DNA of 64,000 nucleotides from Daphnia pulex (GCF_021134715.1 NC_060018.1:2046001-2110000), one strand, 5' to 3'. Shown: positions 13,617 to 34,614, counted from the stretch's first letter. The notes: generated from the letters alone by a model not told the origin. Numbers and translations are program-made.

Positions 13617-13964
13617 GGTATTACTAGTTTTCGCGCGCGCGGACACTAATATGCGCGTAGTTATTTTTGGTGTGCGAAAAACTAAAATGAATGTCGAAAA
13701 TTTCTTGATTTTTCGCGTAAACGCACTAAAACGCGGGGAAGGTGAAAATGTTAGGTTTGGTTAAGTTAGGTTAGCTGGTTAGGTAAGGTTAGGATAGTTT
13801 ACAATGCGGTAACCAAGGGCGCATTTTCCCTTTGCCTTGCGCGCATTTTATGTTCGTTCGCGAGCATAAATTTTCGACCCGCATTTTAGATTTCGCGTGC
13901 AAAGAAAAATTCCGCGCATATTATTGCGCGCGCGCAGGTGCTTACCGCTCAAACTAGTAACACC
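13617..13964. mobile_element. MITE-like element with short terminal inverted repeats
   Basis: The ends GGTATTACTAGTTT (13617-13630) and AAACTAGTAACACC (13951-13964) are inverted repeats, with the inner ten bases perfect. Next to each end is a run of alternating CG (near 13632-13643 and 13925-13936), extending the symmetry. The 348 bp element has no coding capacity. It includes a stretch at about 13750-13793 with repeated GTTAGG/GGTTAGG motifs that resembles degenerate arthropod telomeric TTAGG repeat. No convincing target-site duplication was found. Confidence 0.6.
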
Positions 13965-14178
13965 TAATGGCTAACACCATTCGGGACGGGATAAAAATCA
14001 TAGAATAAGTCCATCTACATCCTTTTCAGTTTGCTAAACGTAATTCAAAAGAACGATCAGTATTAGCCATTCAGATAGTCATAAACCTAAAACATAAATT
14101 AATAAATAACAGCAGTGGTCTCTATCTAAATGTTCCGGTTTGTAGAATCTGTTTATAGTTCATGTATAAATGAATGTT

Positions 14179-14521
14179 TCTCTTGGTTTGTGATTCTTCT
14201 TTCTGCATAAAAAGGCTACATAAAAAGTGACTACCAAAACCGGAGCATGAATAAAGGTAAGAAGGTGTGCTTAAGTGGCGTGATTTGTTAAATCATAGAC
14301 ATTCTATAGACTTGTCAGGTCGATCTCGGATCTGATAAAACTTTTTCTTTATTCAAGATTCTAACGCAATTTTTTTTTTTAATTTTAATCCTTTAAAAAT
14401 TAGTCGTTAAGCTGATTAATTTTGAATTCACAGTTCACATTCGGACTTTTGCCGGCTTGGCTGATTGGCTGGCTCTTTGCAATTGCAGAGATGCCAGATG
14501 CGGACGTTTTTAATTGCAAAA
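14179..14521 (+). repeat. Direct repeat, copy 2 (3' side of Tudor gene)
   Basis: Second copy of the repeat described at 7232-7550. It is about 6.9 kb away, in the same orientation, on the opposite side of the Tudor gene. It retains a consensus splice donor (AATAAAG|GTAAGA), so it could be the promoter and first exon of an unrecognised transcript running into 14.6-16.3 kb. Confidence 0.8.
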
Positions 14522-16330
14522 ACTGAAAATGGCAATGTTGGCCTTGCTCGTTATTTTCAAGATGGCTGCTGACAGTCTGACAGCCACGACCTAGCCTCGA
14601 CCCCATACATCTGACAGCCTCGACCTAAGTCAACTCAACTTACTCAACTTATTTTCCTAGCATTATTCGTCATAAAAATGGTAACTTCTGCTTTTATTCA
14701 CTTAAGGCTATTAAATGTAATTTTTGTGTGTGGTGCATTTACAGATAACTTAGTCTACAAGTTATACTTGGCAATTCCACCTGATCATGTGGCCTGTAAG
14801 GCTGTAACTGCAGTTTCCCAAAATGTCGTCCCTTGTTGCACGTATCGGTTGTGCGTTTCGTCACATGTAGAAATATATTCACAACAGTAAAAGTGATCAT
14901 TTTGGTGTAAACCTTAAGTTAAACATTTAGTTATTTGTTGACCTTGTTTCTGATAGTAATTGAGTTTTTATTTTTCTATTAACAGCATGGTGAAGTCTGA
15001 GCTTCTTCATTGCAGTCCAATGCGCTGTGCAGTGCAATTTGTTGCAGCCAGCTGGCGAAAGGTGTTCCTCTTGCAGGTTTGCTAACTGTACCGTTTGTAG
15101 CTTTCTTCACATGCAGAAACATTTCCGAACAATTTAAAATAATTAAGTTGATCAACTTTTTTTTACAGTAAGGCTACCCATTTAATTTGCTGATGACTAG
15201 CTCTTTGCTCTACATCTGTTGATTTTTCAGTTAAGACTGTTTTAAAAGCTTGCCAACTGTTGATTCCTTTTTAATGTTTGTAAAAGTAGTTCTCAGAGAT
15301 TGCTTAGTTTAACTATGTTTCTGTTATTTTCTTATGTTACATGTCACTTTGTTTTCTGATAGTAATTGAGTTTTTTCCCCAAGTAGGATTAACAGTCTCT
15401 TGAGGTGTGAGCCTCTTTGTTATGGTCCAATGTGTACATGAATTTCGTGCAGTCAGCTAGTGAACGGTGTGGTGAGCTGTTGCATGCAGACTGTGGTGCT
15501 GGTGTAACTGTATTGCTTCCTGTACTGTCGTTGAGGTAATGCTTGATGTACAGCCTCATTTGATTATTGATTAAGTTAATATCTCTTATATCCAAGACGC
15601 AGCAGAAGTTGGTTGTGACGTTTCTCACGATGAAAATTAAAAGGTATTTATTGTGAATTTCCTATTGTTATTGAATGTAAAATGTTGATGTGAAAATTTT
15701 CAGGTGATTTAGCACATAGAAACCAATTTGCCAAATCATTCAACTCAGACTTGGGAAGTGCCTGTACATTTCCGAAATGGCGTGCCTCGTGTGTCTCGCT
15801 GCCTGTTCTTTGGCTTACGTCTCACCCCATTCAACAGGAAAAAGTAATTATTTAGATAAAATGTCTTGCAAAAGTACTACAGATTTAGTTAACATGACTA
15901 AGACCAATTTGCTCCACTACTATCGAAATTTTGAATCAGATATCAGTTATTCTGTTGGACTGTGTAGTTTTCTGTTACTCTTTATATTCTTTTGTTATAA
16001 TGAGTATGCATGTGTACACAGTTGTGTTTCTCGAAAATAATTTTCTTTTCTTAAACAGGTAAAACAAACGCTGGTGGTTACCTGGTTGCAGCCAAATGGT
16101 GAAAGGTGCGACAAAGACAGATTGAACCGTTGTATGCAGCATGCGGTTGCAGTGTAATCCAGAAGTTGTTGTGCTGTTGTAGCTGAGCTGTGGCATCTGG
16201 GTTCCTGACTTAAACATTTTTGTGTTTGTGTTTTCATCCATGCCATATGAAATTGCTCTGCCATTGATATTTTGTGTTGCTGCGTTAAAAGTGTGATCTG
16301 TTGTCTTTTGAGTTTCATTCAATCATGCAG
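14522..16330. repeat. Non-coding stretch with diverged internal duplications
   Basis: Segments of this stretch resemble one another. TGATAGTAATTGAGTTTTT occurs at 14951-14969 and 15357-15375. Each is followed 40-70 bp later by a module containing GTCCAATG and a GCAGYCAGCT-like word (near 15016 and 15426). A third, weaker copy with TTGCAGCCAAATGGTGAAAGG starts near 16085. TCACATG(T/C)AGAAA recurs near 14863 and 15106. No frame resembles a known protein; the small frames 14678-14890 and 15777-16040 are not conserved between the copies. This could be a long non-coding RNA made of repeated exons, or decayed tandem duplicates. Confidence 0.4.
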
Positions 16331-16929
16331 TATACGACTGAGGCAACCTGATCAATGTCAGGTTTGAAACAGTTGAGAACTGCTAGATAAAACAAGCTTT
16401 CTGCACCAAACAAATAATAACTTGCATATAACTTGCATCATGTTATTATCGCGGTAGAGAAAGCGACAGGCCCCCCCCCCCTGGGGGCCACAGGAAAAAT
16501 GTATATGATGTATATGAATATTATAAAAATAAATTTTGCATGCAATAAAATATTCTAGTAAATTTTTTTGCGGAAATTTTTTAAAAATTTTGTAAGGGGA
16601 ATTTTTTTAAATTTTTTTTCAAAAACAAAAGTCTGGACTTAGCAGAAATAATAGGTGGTGGACTTTGAATTTTCAATTAATAGTTGGACTTTGAATTTTA
16701 ATGATAATTTATATAAAAAGGAAAGAGATTGAAATGTTTTAAGAGTTTGATTTGTTATTGGTGTATTTGGCAAGATCAATTGTTTGTTAGTTTACATAGC
16801 ACTCAGAAATATTTTCTCACATCATGCAATTATCAGCAAGAGGAAAGGTACTTAAGGAGAAAATAGAAACTTGTGATTTATCAATCAATCTTGTATTTCA
16901 GCAATCTTTCAACACATACAGAGAAATAC
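16331..16929. other. AT-rich non-coding gap
   Basis: No gene or RNA was recognised. The only distinctive item is a C-rich run followed by a G run near 16470-16490, capable of forming a small C/G stem. Long A/T tracts fill most of the rest. Confidence 0.6.
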
Positions 16930-17842
16930 TTCAGAACTTCGGTGTATAGGTCGGAGCAGTGGTGGGATAGTCGTGGAAATTGCAATAAATATGAAGTTTG
17001 TAGTAGTTTCGAGCAGGGCAATACTTAATTTCGTTGACGTAGTAAACTAGGCAGCGTACGTAGTTATGTAATAGGCGGCTTCTTCGGTGTAGTACTTTAG
17101 GGCTGCGGTGTTGTAGCTAGGTGTAGCGTAAGTCGTGGTGTAGTAGACTGGAGCATCGGTGTAGTAATTCTGTTCAACGTAGCACGTAACAGCAGCTTTG
17201 TGTGTAGCAAGTCGGGACTGCGCAATACTTCTCCGTCTCAGTTGTGGTTGTGTAGATTGGGGCAGATTAGTACTTCGCCGCTTCGGTGTAGTATTCGACC
17301 GTCTTGGTGGAGAAATCAGCGGGAGCCTGGTGTAGGCAGCTGGGAACAGAGTAGTATTTAGGAAAATCGGTGCAATAAGTAGCTGAGAACAGAGTAATAC
17401 TTAGAAGCCTCGGTGTAGTAGGATAGGCAGTATACGTAGTCATGTGGTGTCATCCGTCGCCTAGATGGTGTAGTAACTCAGGGCAGAGTAATACTTCAGG
17501 GCATCAGTGTAGTGGCTCGGGGCAGCGTAAGTTGTGGTATAAAACTCCGGTGCTTTGGTGGTGTAGTACTTGAAGACATCGGTGCAGGAACTGGTCGTTG
17601 CGTAAGTTGAGTAGGAAGGCGGCGGCGTTGCGGTTTGGTTTCCGCTATACTAAGGAGACATCGCTACACCAACAGTCGACCCAGCCATCAACGATACAAC
17701 ACCCAACAGGAGCACGACACTATAGTTTATAAACAGTAAATAAATTGAAACATTAATATTAAATATTAACAGGCATATTAACAAATAGAAAAAAAATCTA
17801 ATTGATACAAAACTCAATGTAAAAATAAGAATATTTACCCAT
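16930..17842 (-). pseudogene. Tyrosine-rich repeat secreted protein, pseudogene (copy 1)
   Basis: On the minus strand this mirrors copy 2 (17931-18868). A mini-exon ATGG (17842-17839) has the donor GTAAAT, followed by an intron and a body rich in Y-Y-T-x-A-P-x-Y-Y units (e.g. TDVFKYYTTKAPEFYTTTYA). It is broken in at least three ways. The acceptor AG of copy 2 is AT here. The signal-peptide segment TATGGCGTAGTG has become TATAGTGTCGTG, giving a stop. The conserved MSSWYGG segment reads MSP-stop. Intact relatives would be secreted structural, perhaps cuticular, proteins; I know such YYTEAPKYY-type families from Daphnia, but the function is inferred. Confidence 0.75.
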
Positions 17843-17930
17843 TATTGCGAATCGGTTACACGATGAGGAAAGCAGTTGGTGACAGATAGGGCACTGCAGT
17901 TCGGGCACTTCTTTTTTTTGAAGACTCCTT

Positions 17931-18868
17931 TTACGCACAGTAATACTTCGGGACGTAGGTGTAGTAGCTCGGGGAAGCGCAGGTTGTAGTGTAGTACTTG
18001 AGCGCTTCACTGTTGTAGTAACGCGGGGCCTCGGTGTAGTAGGCAGGGGTAGCATACATAGACGTGTAGAATTCCGGTGCCTTAGTGATGTAGTACTTGG
18101 GAGCCTCGGTGTAGTAAACTAGGCAGCATGCGTTGTTGTAGGCGGCTTCTTCGGTGTAGTACTTGGGGGCTGCGGTGTAGCGTAGGTCGTGGTGTAGTGA
18201 ACTGGAGCATCAGTGTAGTATTTCTGTTCAACGTAGTACGAAAGAGCAGCTTCTGTGCAGTAAGTCGGGACAGCGCAATACTTGGCCGCCTCAGTTATGG
18301 TTGTGTAGATCGGGGCGGAGTAGTACTTTGCCGCTTCGGTGTAGCAATCAGCGGGAGCCTCGGTGTACCAACTGGGAAGAGAGTAGTATTTAGGAAAATC
18401 GGTGCAATAAGTAGATGAGAACAGAGTAATACTTAGGAGCCTGGATGTATGAGCCTCGGAGGATGGGGCAGCAGGCGTAGTCATCCTCCGTCGCCTTGGT
18501 GGTGTAGTAACTCGGGGCAGAGTAATACTTCAGGGCGTCAGTGTAGTGGATCGGGGAATCGTAAGTTGTGCTTCCGGTGCTTTAGTGGTGTAGTACTTGA
18601 AGACTTCGGTGCAGTAACTGGTCGTTGCGTAAGTTGCTTTTGGGTAGTAAGGCGGCGGCGTTGTGGTTTGGTATCCGCCATACCAAGAAGACATCGGTAC
18701 ACCAGTGGTCGACCCAGCCATCAATGATTCAACACACAACAGCAGCACTACGCCATAGTTTGCTAGACAATTATGAATTTTAACATGAATATTACATAAT
18801 AACAGGCATACATAATCAAAAGAAGAATTGATACCAAACTCTATGTTAAAGACAGAATATTTACCCAT
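17931..18868 (-). pseudogene. Tyrosine-rich repeat secreted protein, frameshifted (copy 2)
   Basis: Exon 1 is ATGG at 18868-18865 with donor GTAAAT. Exon 2 starts at 18762 after CTAG and encodes a plausible signal peptide beginning MANYGVVLLLC. The mature part opens with TTGVPMSSWYGGYQTTTPPP and then repeats of the type YYTTKAPE, YYSAPSYYT, YTEAAKYYSAP and YYTEAPKYY. After KAPE a short deletion shifts the frame. The repeat pattern then continues in other frames, with at least two more shifts (near 18450 and 18150), down to a stop at 17931. Unless these are sequencing errors, the gene is dead. It lies about 90 bp upstream of copy 1 in the same orientation, so the pair is a tandem duplication. 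Ala, Pro, Thr and Tyr dominate; no chitin-binding RR consensus is visible. Confidence 0.7.
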
Positions 18869-19032
18869 GGATGCGAACTGACAGACAGAGCGCTGCAGTT
18901 GTTGCCGTGTCTGAGATGCTCCCTCGACTGATTTACCTTCGCCTTTTCTCTCTCCTTTTATACGATTTTTTGATCACCCTCACCTCTTAAGCCTTGCGGC
19001 TATTGTAGCTGCTTGAAAATGATGAAACACGT

Positions 19033-19326
19033 CCCGTTCTCACCCAACCTCTACACCACTGCATGACACGTTTTATGTAATGATCTCCGTGACCTTCGAA
19101 TGTGAAGGACAGGCGGACTGCCCTTTCCTTTTACAGGTTGAAGTTTCTGGGGATGGGTCTACAACAACCAATATCAAAATGAATATCAAATGGTTACATC
19201 CCGTTCTCACCCAACCTCTACACCACTGCATGACAAGTTTTACGTTCCTTTCCTTCTGCAGGTTTACGTTGCTGGGGATTGGATATGGGTCTACAACAAC
19301 CAATATAAAAATTAAAACCAAATGAT
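19033..19326. repeat. Tandem duplication of a ~167 bp unit
   Basis: CCCGTTCTCACCCAACCTCT starts at 19033 and again at 19200. Both units continue with CACCACTGCATGACA, later GGGTCTACAACAACCAATAT, and then diverge. The second unit is shortened by about 40 bp. No coding signal is seen. Confidence 0.75.
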
Positions 19327-20364
19327 TGTGGCTTAAAACTCACTTTATACCAATTGAAATTAACAATGGCTCCTAAACTTTTCAGAAAGGTTTTCTACCT
19401 AATTAGACTTCATCATCTTGAATTATTACCACAGTAATAAAAAGAAACATTGGTTGAAATAATTACCTTGCAAATAGAAATTCCTTGGTTTTGGATGGTT
19501 TTGGAAGACAGCTTGCAAATTTGCAATATGGATTGGGCCATTTTATCTGTTGGTCACGAGCACTCTGCAAATCAGTGCCCACAAAAATTTCAAAAGTTGC
19601 CTGAAAATATTTAGTCAAGAATGCAAGATCATTAGCTAAACGTTATGTTATCTTTTTATTAAATAGAGTTTAACCGTCGAAAGTTTAGCCAAGCCACCTT
19701 TAAGAATCAAGACTAATAATATCGATGTGCAACAGGCACAATTTCTTTTAAAAATCTCATTCACTAATCCTGTAAAGATCTAGCCAAATTCTCTTAGCTA
19801 GCCTCTAAAATATTTAGCGTTCAACTAAAGATTATACAAAGCAATACAAACCGGGACGAGCCATAGTACGGGTACTCACGTTTTTTTTTTTCAGCTGTGA
19901 TGTCCTCTGCTTCTTCGACGATTTCCGAATCTGTTACCTTCATCTGACTGAAGAAGATTTAGACGCTCAGTTCTTCAAAGAGCACTTCCATTTTGGCAAT
20001 GCTCGACGTCATACAGCGTACCAGTATGGAAAACTGTTCTACCATAACCAACAATGGTATTAGCGATTCGGCATTCAACTAAGAATGAATTTAGCGGTAC
20101 CCACCCCGCTATTTACATCGTCGTTCTTTGCTTCTCCGTTCTTTTCTTCTTCTTGATCAAGACGTTGCTGGTCTTGATTATCGCGTGCATGGTGGAGACG
20201 ATCAACAAACACAACACAGCTTCTGTCAAACCAAGAACATGAATCATTAGCAGGTGACAAGACGGGTACCATTCAGAAATATCTACCTTGACGGCGCTAT
20301 AAACTCTCGAGTCTGCTGATTCAAGAGTATCAGTTTTTGAGCAATAGTACTAACTAAGAGTTTG
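19327..20364. other. Intergenic DNA, no intact gene
   Basis: No exon chain was found. Two short frames near 19900-20060 and 20054-20242 look protein-like (the second is a hydrophobic segment) but are cut off by stops and cannot be joined. They may be remains of a decayed gene. Confidence 0.5.
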
Positions 20365-20520
20365 TACCGGACGGTCTGTTTAATAAACAATGTTGTATAA
20401 ATATGCTTGTTAATCAAGTTGTTATCTATATATATTTAATTAATGAATAACAATTTATAAAATGAAAACATTATATGGTTTTTATACTTGTTTTATTTAT
20501 TAAAAACAAACCGTCCGGTA
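20365..20520. mobile_element. MITE-like element, terminal repeats TACCGGACGGTYTGTTT
   Basis: TACCGGACGGTCTGTTTAATAAA (from 20365) and its near-perfect reverse complement, ending AAACCGTCCGGTA at 20520, bound an AT-rich non-coding 156 bp core. Outside the repeat the flanks AGTTTG and the reverse of AAAACT extend the similarity a little, so the true ends may lie a few bases further out. This is the structure of a small non-autonomous DNA transposon. Confidence 0.75.
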
Positions 20521-21156
20521 AAAACTGCAGCCAGTCAAGCAGGGGGAGACACTGCCCGACTGACTCTACCAAGGGAGATTACCCGGCCGTGGTTTAGAGA
20601 ACCCGGAAAAAGAGCGAAGAGAGCTGAAGAGCAGTTATTATGAGAGCAATGCATCATATTTAGTAGGCTTCCGGCTTAGACTCATGACCCTTCAACAGAT
20701 TTCATCGAATCATGCACCTTGCAAGTCCCCGTTCGACCAAACATCTCCCTTCCTCCTGGTTGTCGCAGCGAGTGAGTGACCACCGGCGGGCGTTGGTTAG
20801 TGGTTATTTAGGGAAACGGGGCCACTGAAGAAGGGAGTCCAGATATGCACTTGTAATTTATTTCTATCTACATAATTTATTGACGAGTCTTGAATTTCAG
20901 CCACCTCTCCCCAGTTTTACCAATGGATCAAGTCTATGGAACGGCAGCAAACTATTAAATTGAAAAAAGAACAGTGATTTTAATTAAAAGTCCATAACTG
21001 AACGAAACATCAAGCATTACCTCAACGCCGGTACAGGTAGCAAGAGACGACATATCGACAAACTGCAACCGATAAAACAAGATCGACAGCCATCAGACAA
21101 CATTGACTTTTTAACTCAACTTTTCAACACTGCATAATATGCATGGACACCAAAGG

Positions 21157-21265
21157 ATTATTAAAAATACCCGACAATAGAACTCCAAAAAATTCTTTAA
21201 TTATTTAGCGTAGTGGAGTTCTACTGTCGGGCACTGGAGTTCTATTGTCGGGTATTTTTAATAAT
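21157..21265. repeat. Foldback element with 31 bp perfect inverted repeat
   Basis: The arms 21157-21187 and 21235-21265 are exact reverse complements over 31 bases, beginning ATTATTAAAAATACCCGACA. The 47-base spacer holds a third, near-identical half-arm (TGGAGTTCTACTGTCGGG, 21214-21231), so the right half is a tandem repeat and two alternative stems are possible. No coding capacity. It is probably a very small foldback mobile element. Confidence 0.8.
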
Positions 21266-22703
21266 ATTTAAAAAAAGGAGTTCTTATGTCTTTGGAATTT
21301 TTACTGTTCAGGAAAATTCTCGATTTTGGGGTATACCGGAAGTACGCAAAAAACCACGAAATCGACCCCAAATTTGACGAGAATCACGAATATGTTGTGC
21401 GTCAAATGAATATTTACTGAACTACGGACTCATTTAGAAACCGGAAGTAGCAAAAAAAGCACATTATTATTAAAAACTAACAAGTGAGCTTTGTTGCTGA
21501 AACATAAACTCATAAACATAAACAGCTATCACACAAAATTTCCTTGCAGCGAGAAATTTCTTCAGAGATGTGCAAAGTAAACGTTACTAAACTGAGCGGA
21601 AAATGATCAAAGGCTATGTGTCTAGCGTCAGAAAAAAGAAATGTTTAACACTAACAGGAAAAAATGTCCTCTCTAGCTCGTTGACAATCCATTGAAAGAA
21701 CTGAAAAACAAAGGCAAATAACCTTGATACTCACTTAATAATCTCACCTCCAAATTTATATCTCGTCTTCACGAAGTACACTAATTGATTAGCAATTCAT
21801 TATGATCCACATTCTCACTAAAATTACAGCTATCTATATCAACTTGATTACCCCAACCAACATGAAGCAAAGGGGATGAGTAAATTGAGTTGCAAGTAAG
21901 CCAGAATCACAAACACTCACAGAGAGCTGCATTCTTTGCATGTTTCTACTTATTTAAAAGAACAAATTCATGTCACAACATCAAGGAACACAGATGAAAA
22001 GAACTGAGTCTGATAGCACGCGCGGCATCTAGTCACAAACTCACAATTCTTTGAAACGCCATATGAACACCGAAGAACACACCGCAACGAACATTTTGGC
22101 GATCAAACAAACAAACTGCTTAAACTTTTTATCACATTCTTAAATGAAATCCTAACCGACTTTTCTAGGTTACGTCGTTACGACTAAAGAAAATTCTGAC
22201 GTCTTCTGCGGTTTTAGGTGTTCTCTGTTCTGCATCGTCAGGCTGGCCGGTGCCACGGTGCTCAAAATGAGGTTTTTAGCTATTCCACCGTCAGGCCGCT
22301 AGGGGCACTATATGACGGATTGACGGCTGCTAGTTACCCCAAGGTCATTCATGTAAGTTAGTCATAATTGCGACTAGTGACACATACTTTTATTGAATCC
22401 AAAAAAAATATGGATGTTGTAATCCATATTATATCATTCAACAAATGAATATAAATGTAAGAGACATAAAGAAATAGACCGTGTTTTTGACGTTTCAGAA
22501 GATTTTTAAAAAAAACTTGTCTTGGCGACATCTAGTGGAATTCAGACGAGTCAACGATGGCACGTCACCGGCTCCCAAAAATCGTCTGCTTTTTCTCGCA
22601 GATTTTGCTGGTTGGTCTGTGTGTTGCCTCGTTTAGCCTAGCTTAAATCTGTTCAAAGATTATTTACTCAAAATTCGTATATATATTAGTAGATTTCAAA
22701 AAA
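21266..22703. other. Intergenic DNA upstream of MCTS1
   Basis: No gene recognised. The last few hundred bases must contain the MCTS1 promoter, but no TATA box or other core element stands out. Confidence 0.5.
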
Positions 22704-23627
22704 ATGTTCAAGAAGTAATTCATATTTTTTTAGTTGCAAATTGTTATAATATTTAATTCTTACGTTTTTTTACAGATTCGACGAGAAAGAAAACATATCT
22801 GGGTTTCAGCAGCTTAAAACGTCAGTTCAGAAAGGAATTAGGTCTAAAATATTGGAACAGTACCCATACATTGAGAATTGTATCAATGATGTGCTACCCA
22901 AGAAAGAGCCATTCCGATTGATGAAATGGTTTGTAGGCATTTTTTGATTTGTTTCAATAACAAGCTGAATTACTTTGTGCATTTGTATTTCAGCCATGAA
23001 CACATTGAAGTCTTAGTAGGGGCCAATGGAGACTTTTTGTTCTTTAGACACAGGGAAGGGTTTTGGGTCCCTACTCTTCGTCTTCTGCACAAATGTAAAA
23101 TAATTAAATGTTAATATTATAATATATAATTTTTTTTTAATAATTTCCTATTTTAGATCCCTATATCTTACCCTGGCAGCAAGTAGATAAGGGAGCCATC
23201 AGATTTGTCCTTAGTGGGGCAAATATCATGTGCCCTGGCTTAACTTCACCTGGAGCTAGAATGACTCCTTGTCCAAAGGGATCCATTGTGGTAATCTTTG
23301 ATAACTGCCAATATGTGCATATTTTATTAGGTCATGTTACATTTTAGATGCCAACATAAATCTAGCATGCATTCACTTATTGCTTTTGCCATTGTTAAGC
23401 TTTGATGACTATTTCTTATAGGCAATCATGGCTGAAGGAAAACAACATGCTTTAGCTGTGGGCATCACATCAATGTCTACTGAGGATATGTAAGTCACTT
23501 AATATCTGGGACTTGTCAAAATAATAGCACTTTGTTCTTCCACAGATTATCAGTTAACAAAGGAGTTGGAGTGGAAAATTATCATTATTTAAATGATGGT
23601 TTGTGGATTCTTAAGCCAATGAAATAA
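22704..23627 (+). CDS. MCTS1: Malignant T-cell-amplified sequence 1 (MCTS1) homologue
   Basis: Six exons (22704-22714, 22776-22928, 22994-23094, 23157-23290, 23422-23489, 23546-23627) give 182 residues; human MCTS1 has 181. The N-terminus [13 protein letters not shown] and the segments [28 protein letters not shown] and [18 protein letters not shown] ([14 protein letters not shown] here) are hallmarks of the family. The last half is a PUA RNA-binding domain. MCTS1 pairs with DENR to promote re-initiation and recycling of 40S subunits after short upstream ORFs; it acts in the cytosol. The first coding exon is only 11 nt, ending ATGTTCAAGAA|GT; it is accepted because it restores the invariant MFKK start. 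The gene runs tail-to-tail with the MRP gene, 334 bp between stops. Confidence 0.96.
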
Positions 23628-23961
23628 ACTTTTGCTATTCAAATGCCAAAACAAAATCTGTATTTGTGAACAAATGGTAGGAATGCATTGATCATACTCT
23701 AGTCACAGGGGTAGGATGCACACAAAAGAATACTAACATGCTACTGGCCTGCTGCATTCTGAAGGCATAACAAACAAATTGGACCACATAGCAGCTAATT
23801 AAAAAAGACCCATAATGTGGGGCTTGTCATGAACATAACTGATTGAATTCAAGGGTTCACACGGGAATCTCATGCACACACCCAAGATTTTTCATCAAAA
23901 ATAACATTTTTGTCAACACAAGTTCAATCTTTGCCTATAATAATACGGTGAATGTAAACTT

Positions 23962-33991
<10,030 letters not shown>

Positions 33992-34614
33992 GTTTTGGCG
34001 GGCGAGCTTGTGCTCTACTCTTCACTTCTCAACAATGTAGTGATTTTGCAATGCGAGAGCAAAACAGTAAGCACGTTTCCTCGCTTCGACCAACAACGGA
34101 TCGACCGGCGAGTAGGAGAACTGGTGGAACGCGAATCAACAGACCAACGAGACAAACCCACGAATATATAGTTTCTCTTGGATGGAAATGTCGACTCATG
34201 CCTACAAAGCAGTCCGACAATTGAGCCAACAAACCGTCTGCTTGCAAGAAAAATCCTACTGGTTGTTTTAGTATTTTGATAGCATTCACTGCCATCTATC
34301 AGTTATAAATTAAACACAAATTCGTTTAAATCAGGTTCAAACAATTGATTTCACAATGATAAATACTAAATAATTTGAAATTGTATTCTTTATGCAAATA
34401 GGTGCAGTCTCACGTTATTTCGTAATCTATTACATAACATATGTTATATAAGGTGCATTAAGAGACCTATCAATTTTCATCAACAGATGTCCTAGGTGAA
34501 TAGTTCTCAACTTTATCGACAGGTTGTTATGGTAACGCGGATTCCGAATTCAATAACAATTCATTTCTTTTTCATTGATCGAAGATTTTTTTAGAAAGCT
34601 CTTGGATTATTGAA
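33992..34614. promoter_or_regulatory. Shared divergent promoter region, MRP and PIH1D1
   Basis: The start codons of the MRP gene (minus) and PIH1D1 (plus) are 623 bp apart, head-to-head, so both promoters and 5' UTRs must fit here. The palindrome ATAACATATGTTAT sits near 34434. No other core promoter motif is convincing. Confidence 0.5.

Noticed and set aside
15777..16040. 87-codon frame with a hydrophobic start and a membrane-like segment
   Set aside because: It sits in a stretch of diverged non-coding repeats and the frame is not kept in the related modules; hydrophobicity alone is expected from T-rich DNA.
16470..16490. C-run followed by G-run, considered as a terminator-like hairpin
   Set aside because: Eukaryotic context; simply a homopolymer pair with no associated gene.
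18128..18727. Two plus-strand frames opposite the tyrosine-rich pseudogene
   Set aside because: They are the reverse-strand shadow of the repetitive coding sequence, Cys/Gly/Arg-rich with no independent support.
19895..20242. Possible remains of an ion-channel-like gene (soluble segment followed by a hydrophobic segment)
   Set aside because: The two pieces are in different frames with stops between, too short to assign, and no further exons were found nearby.
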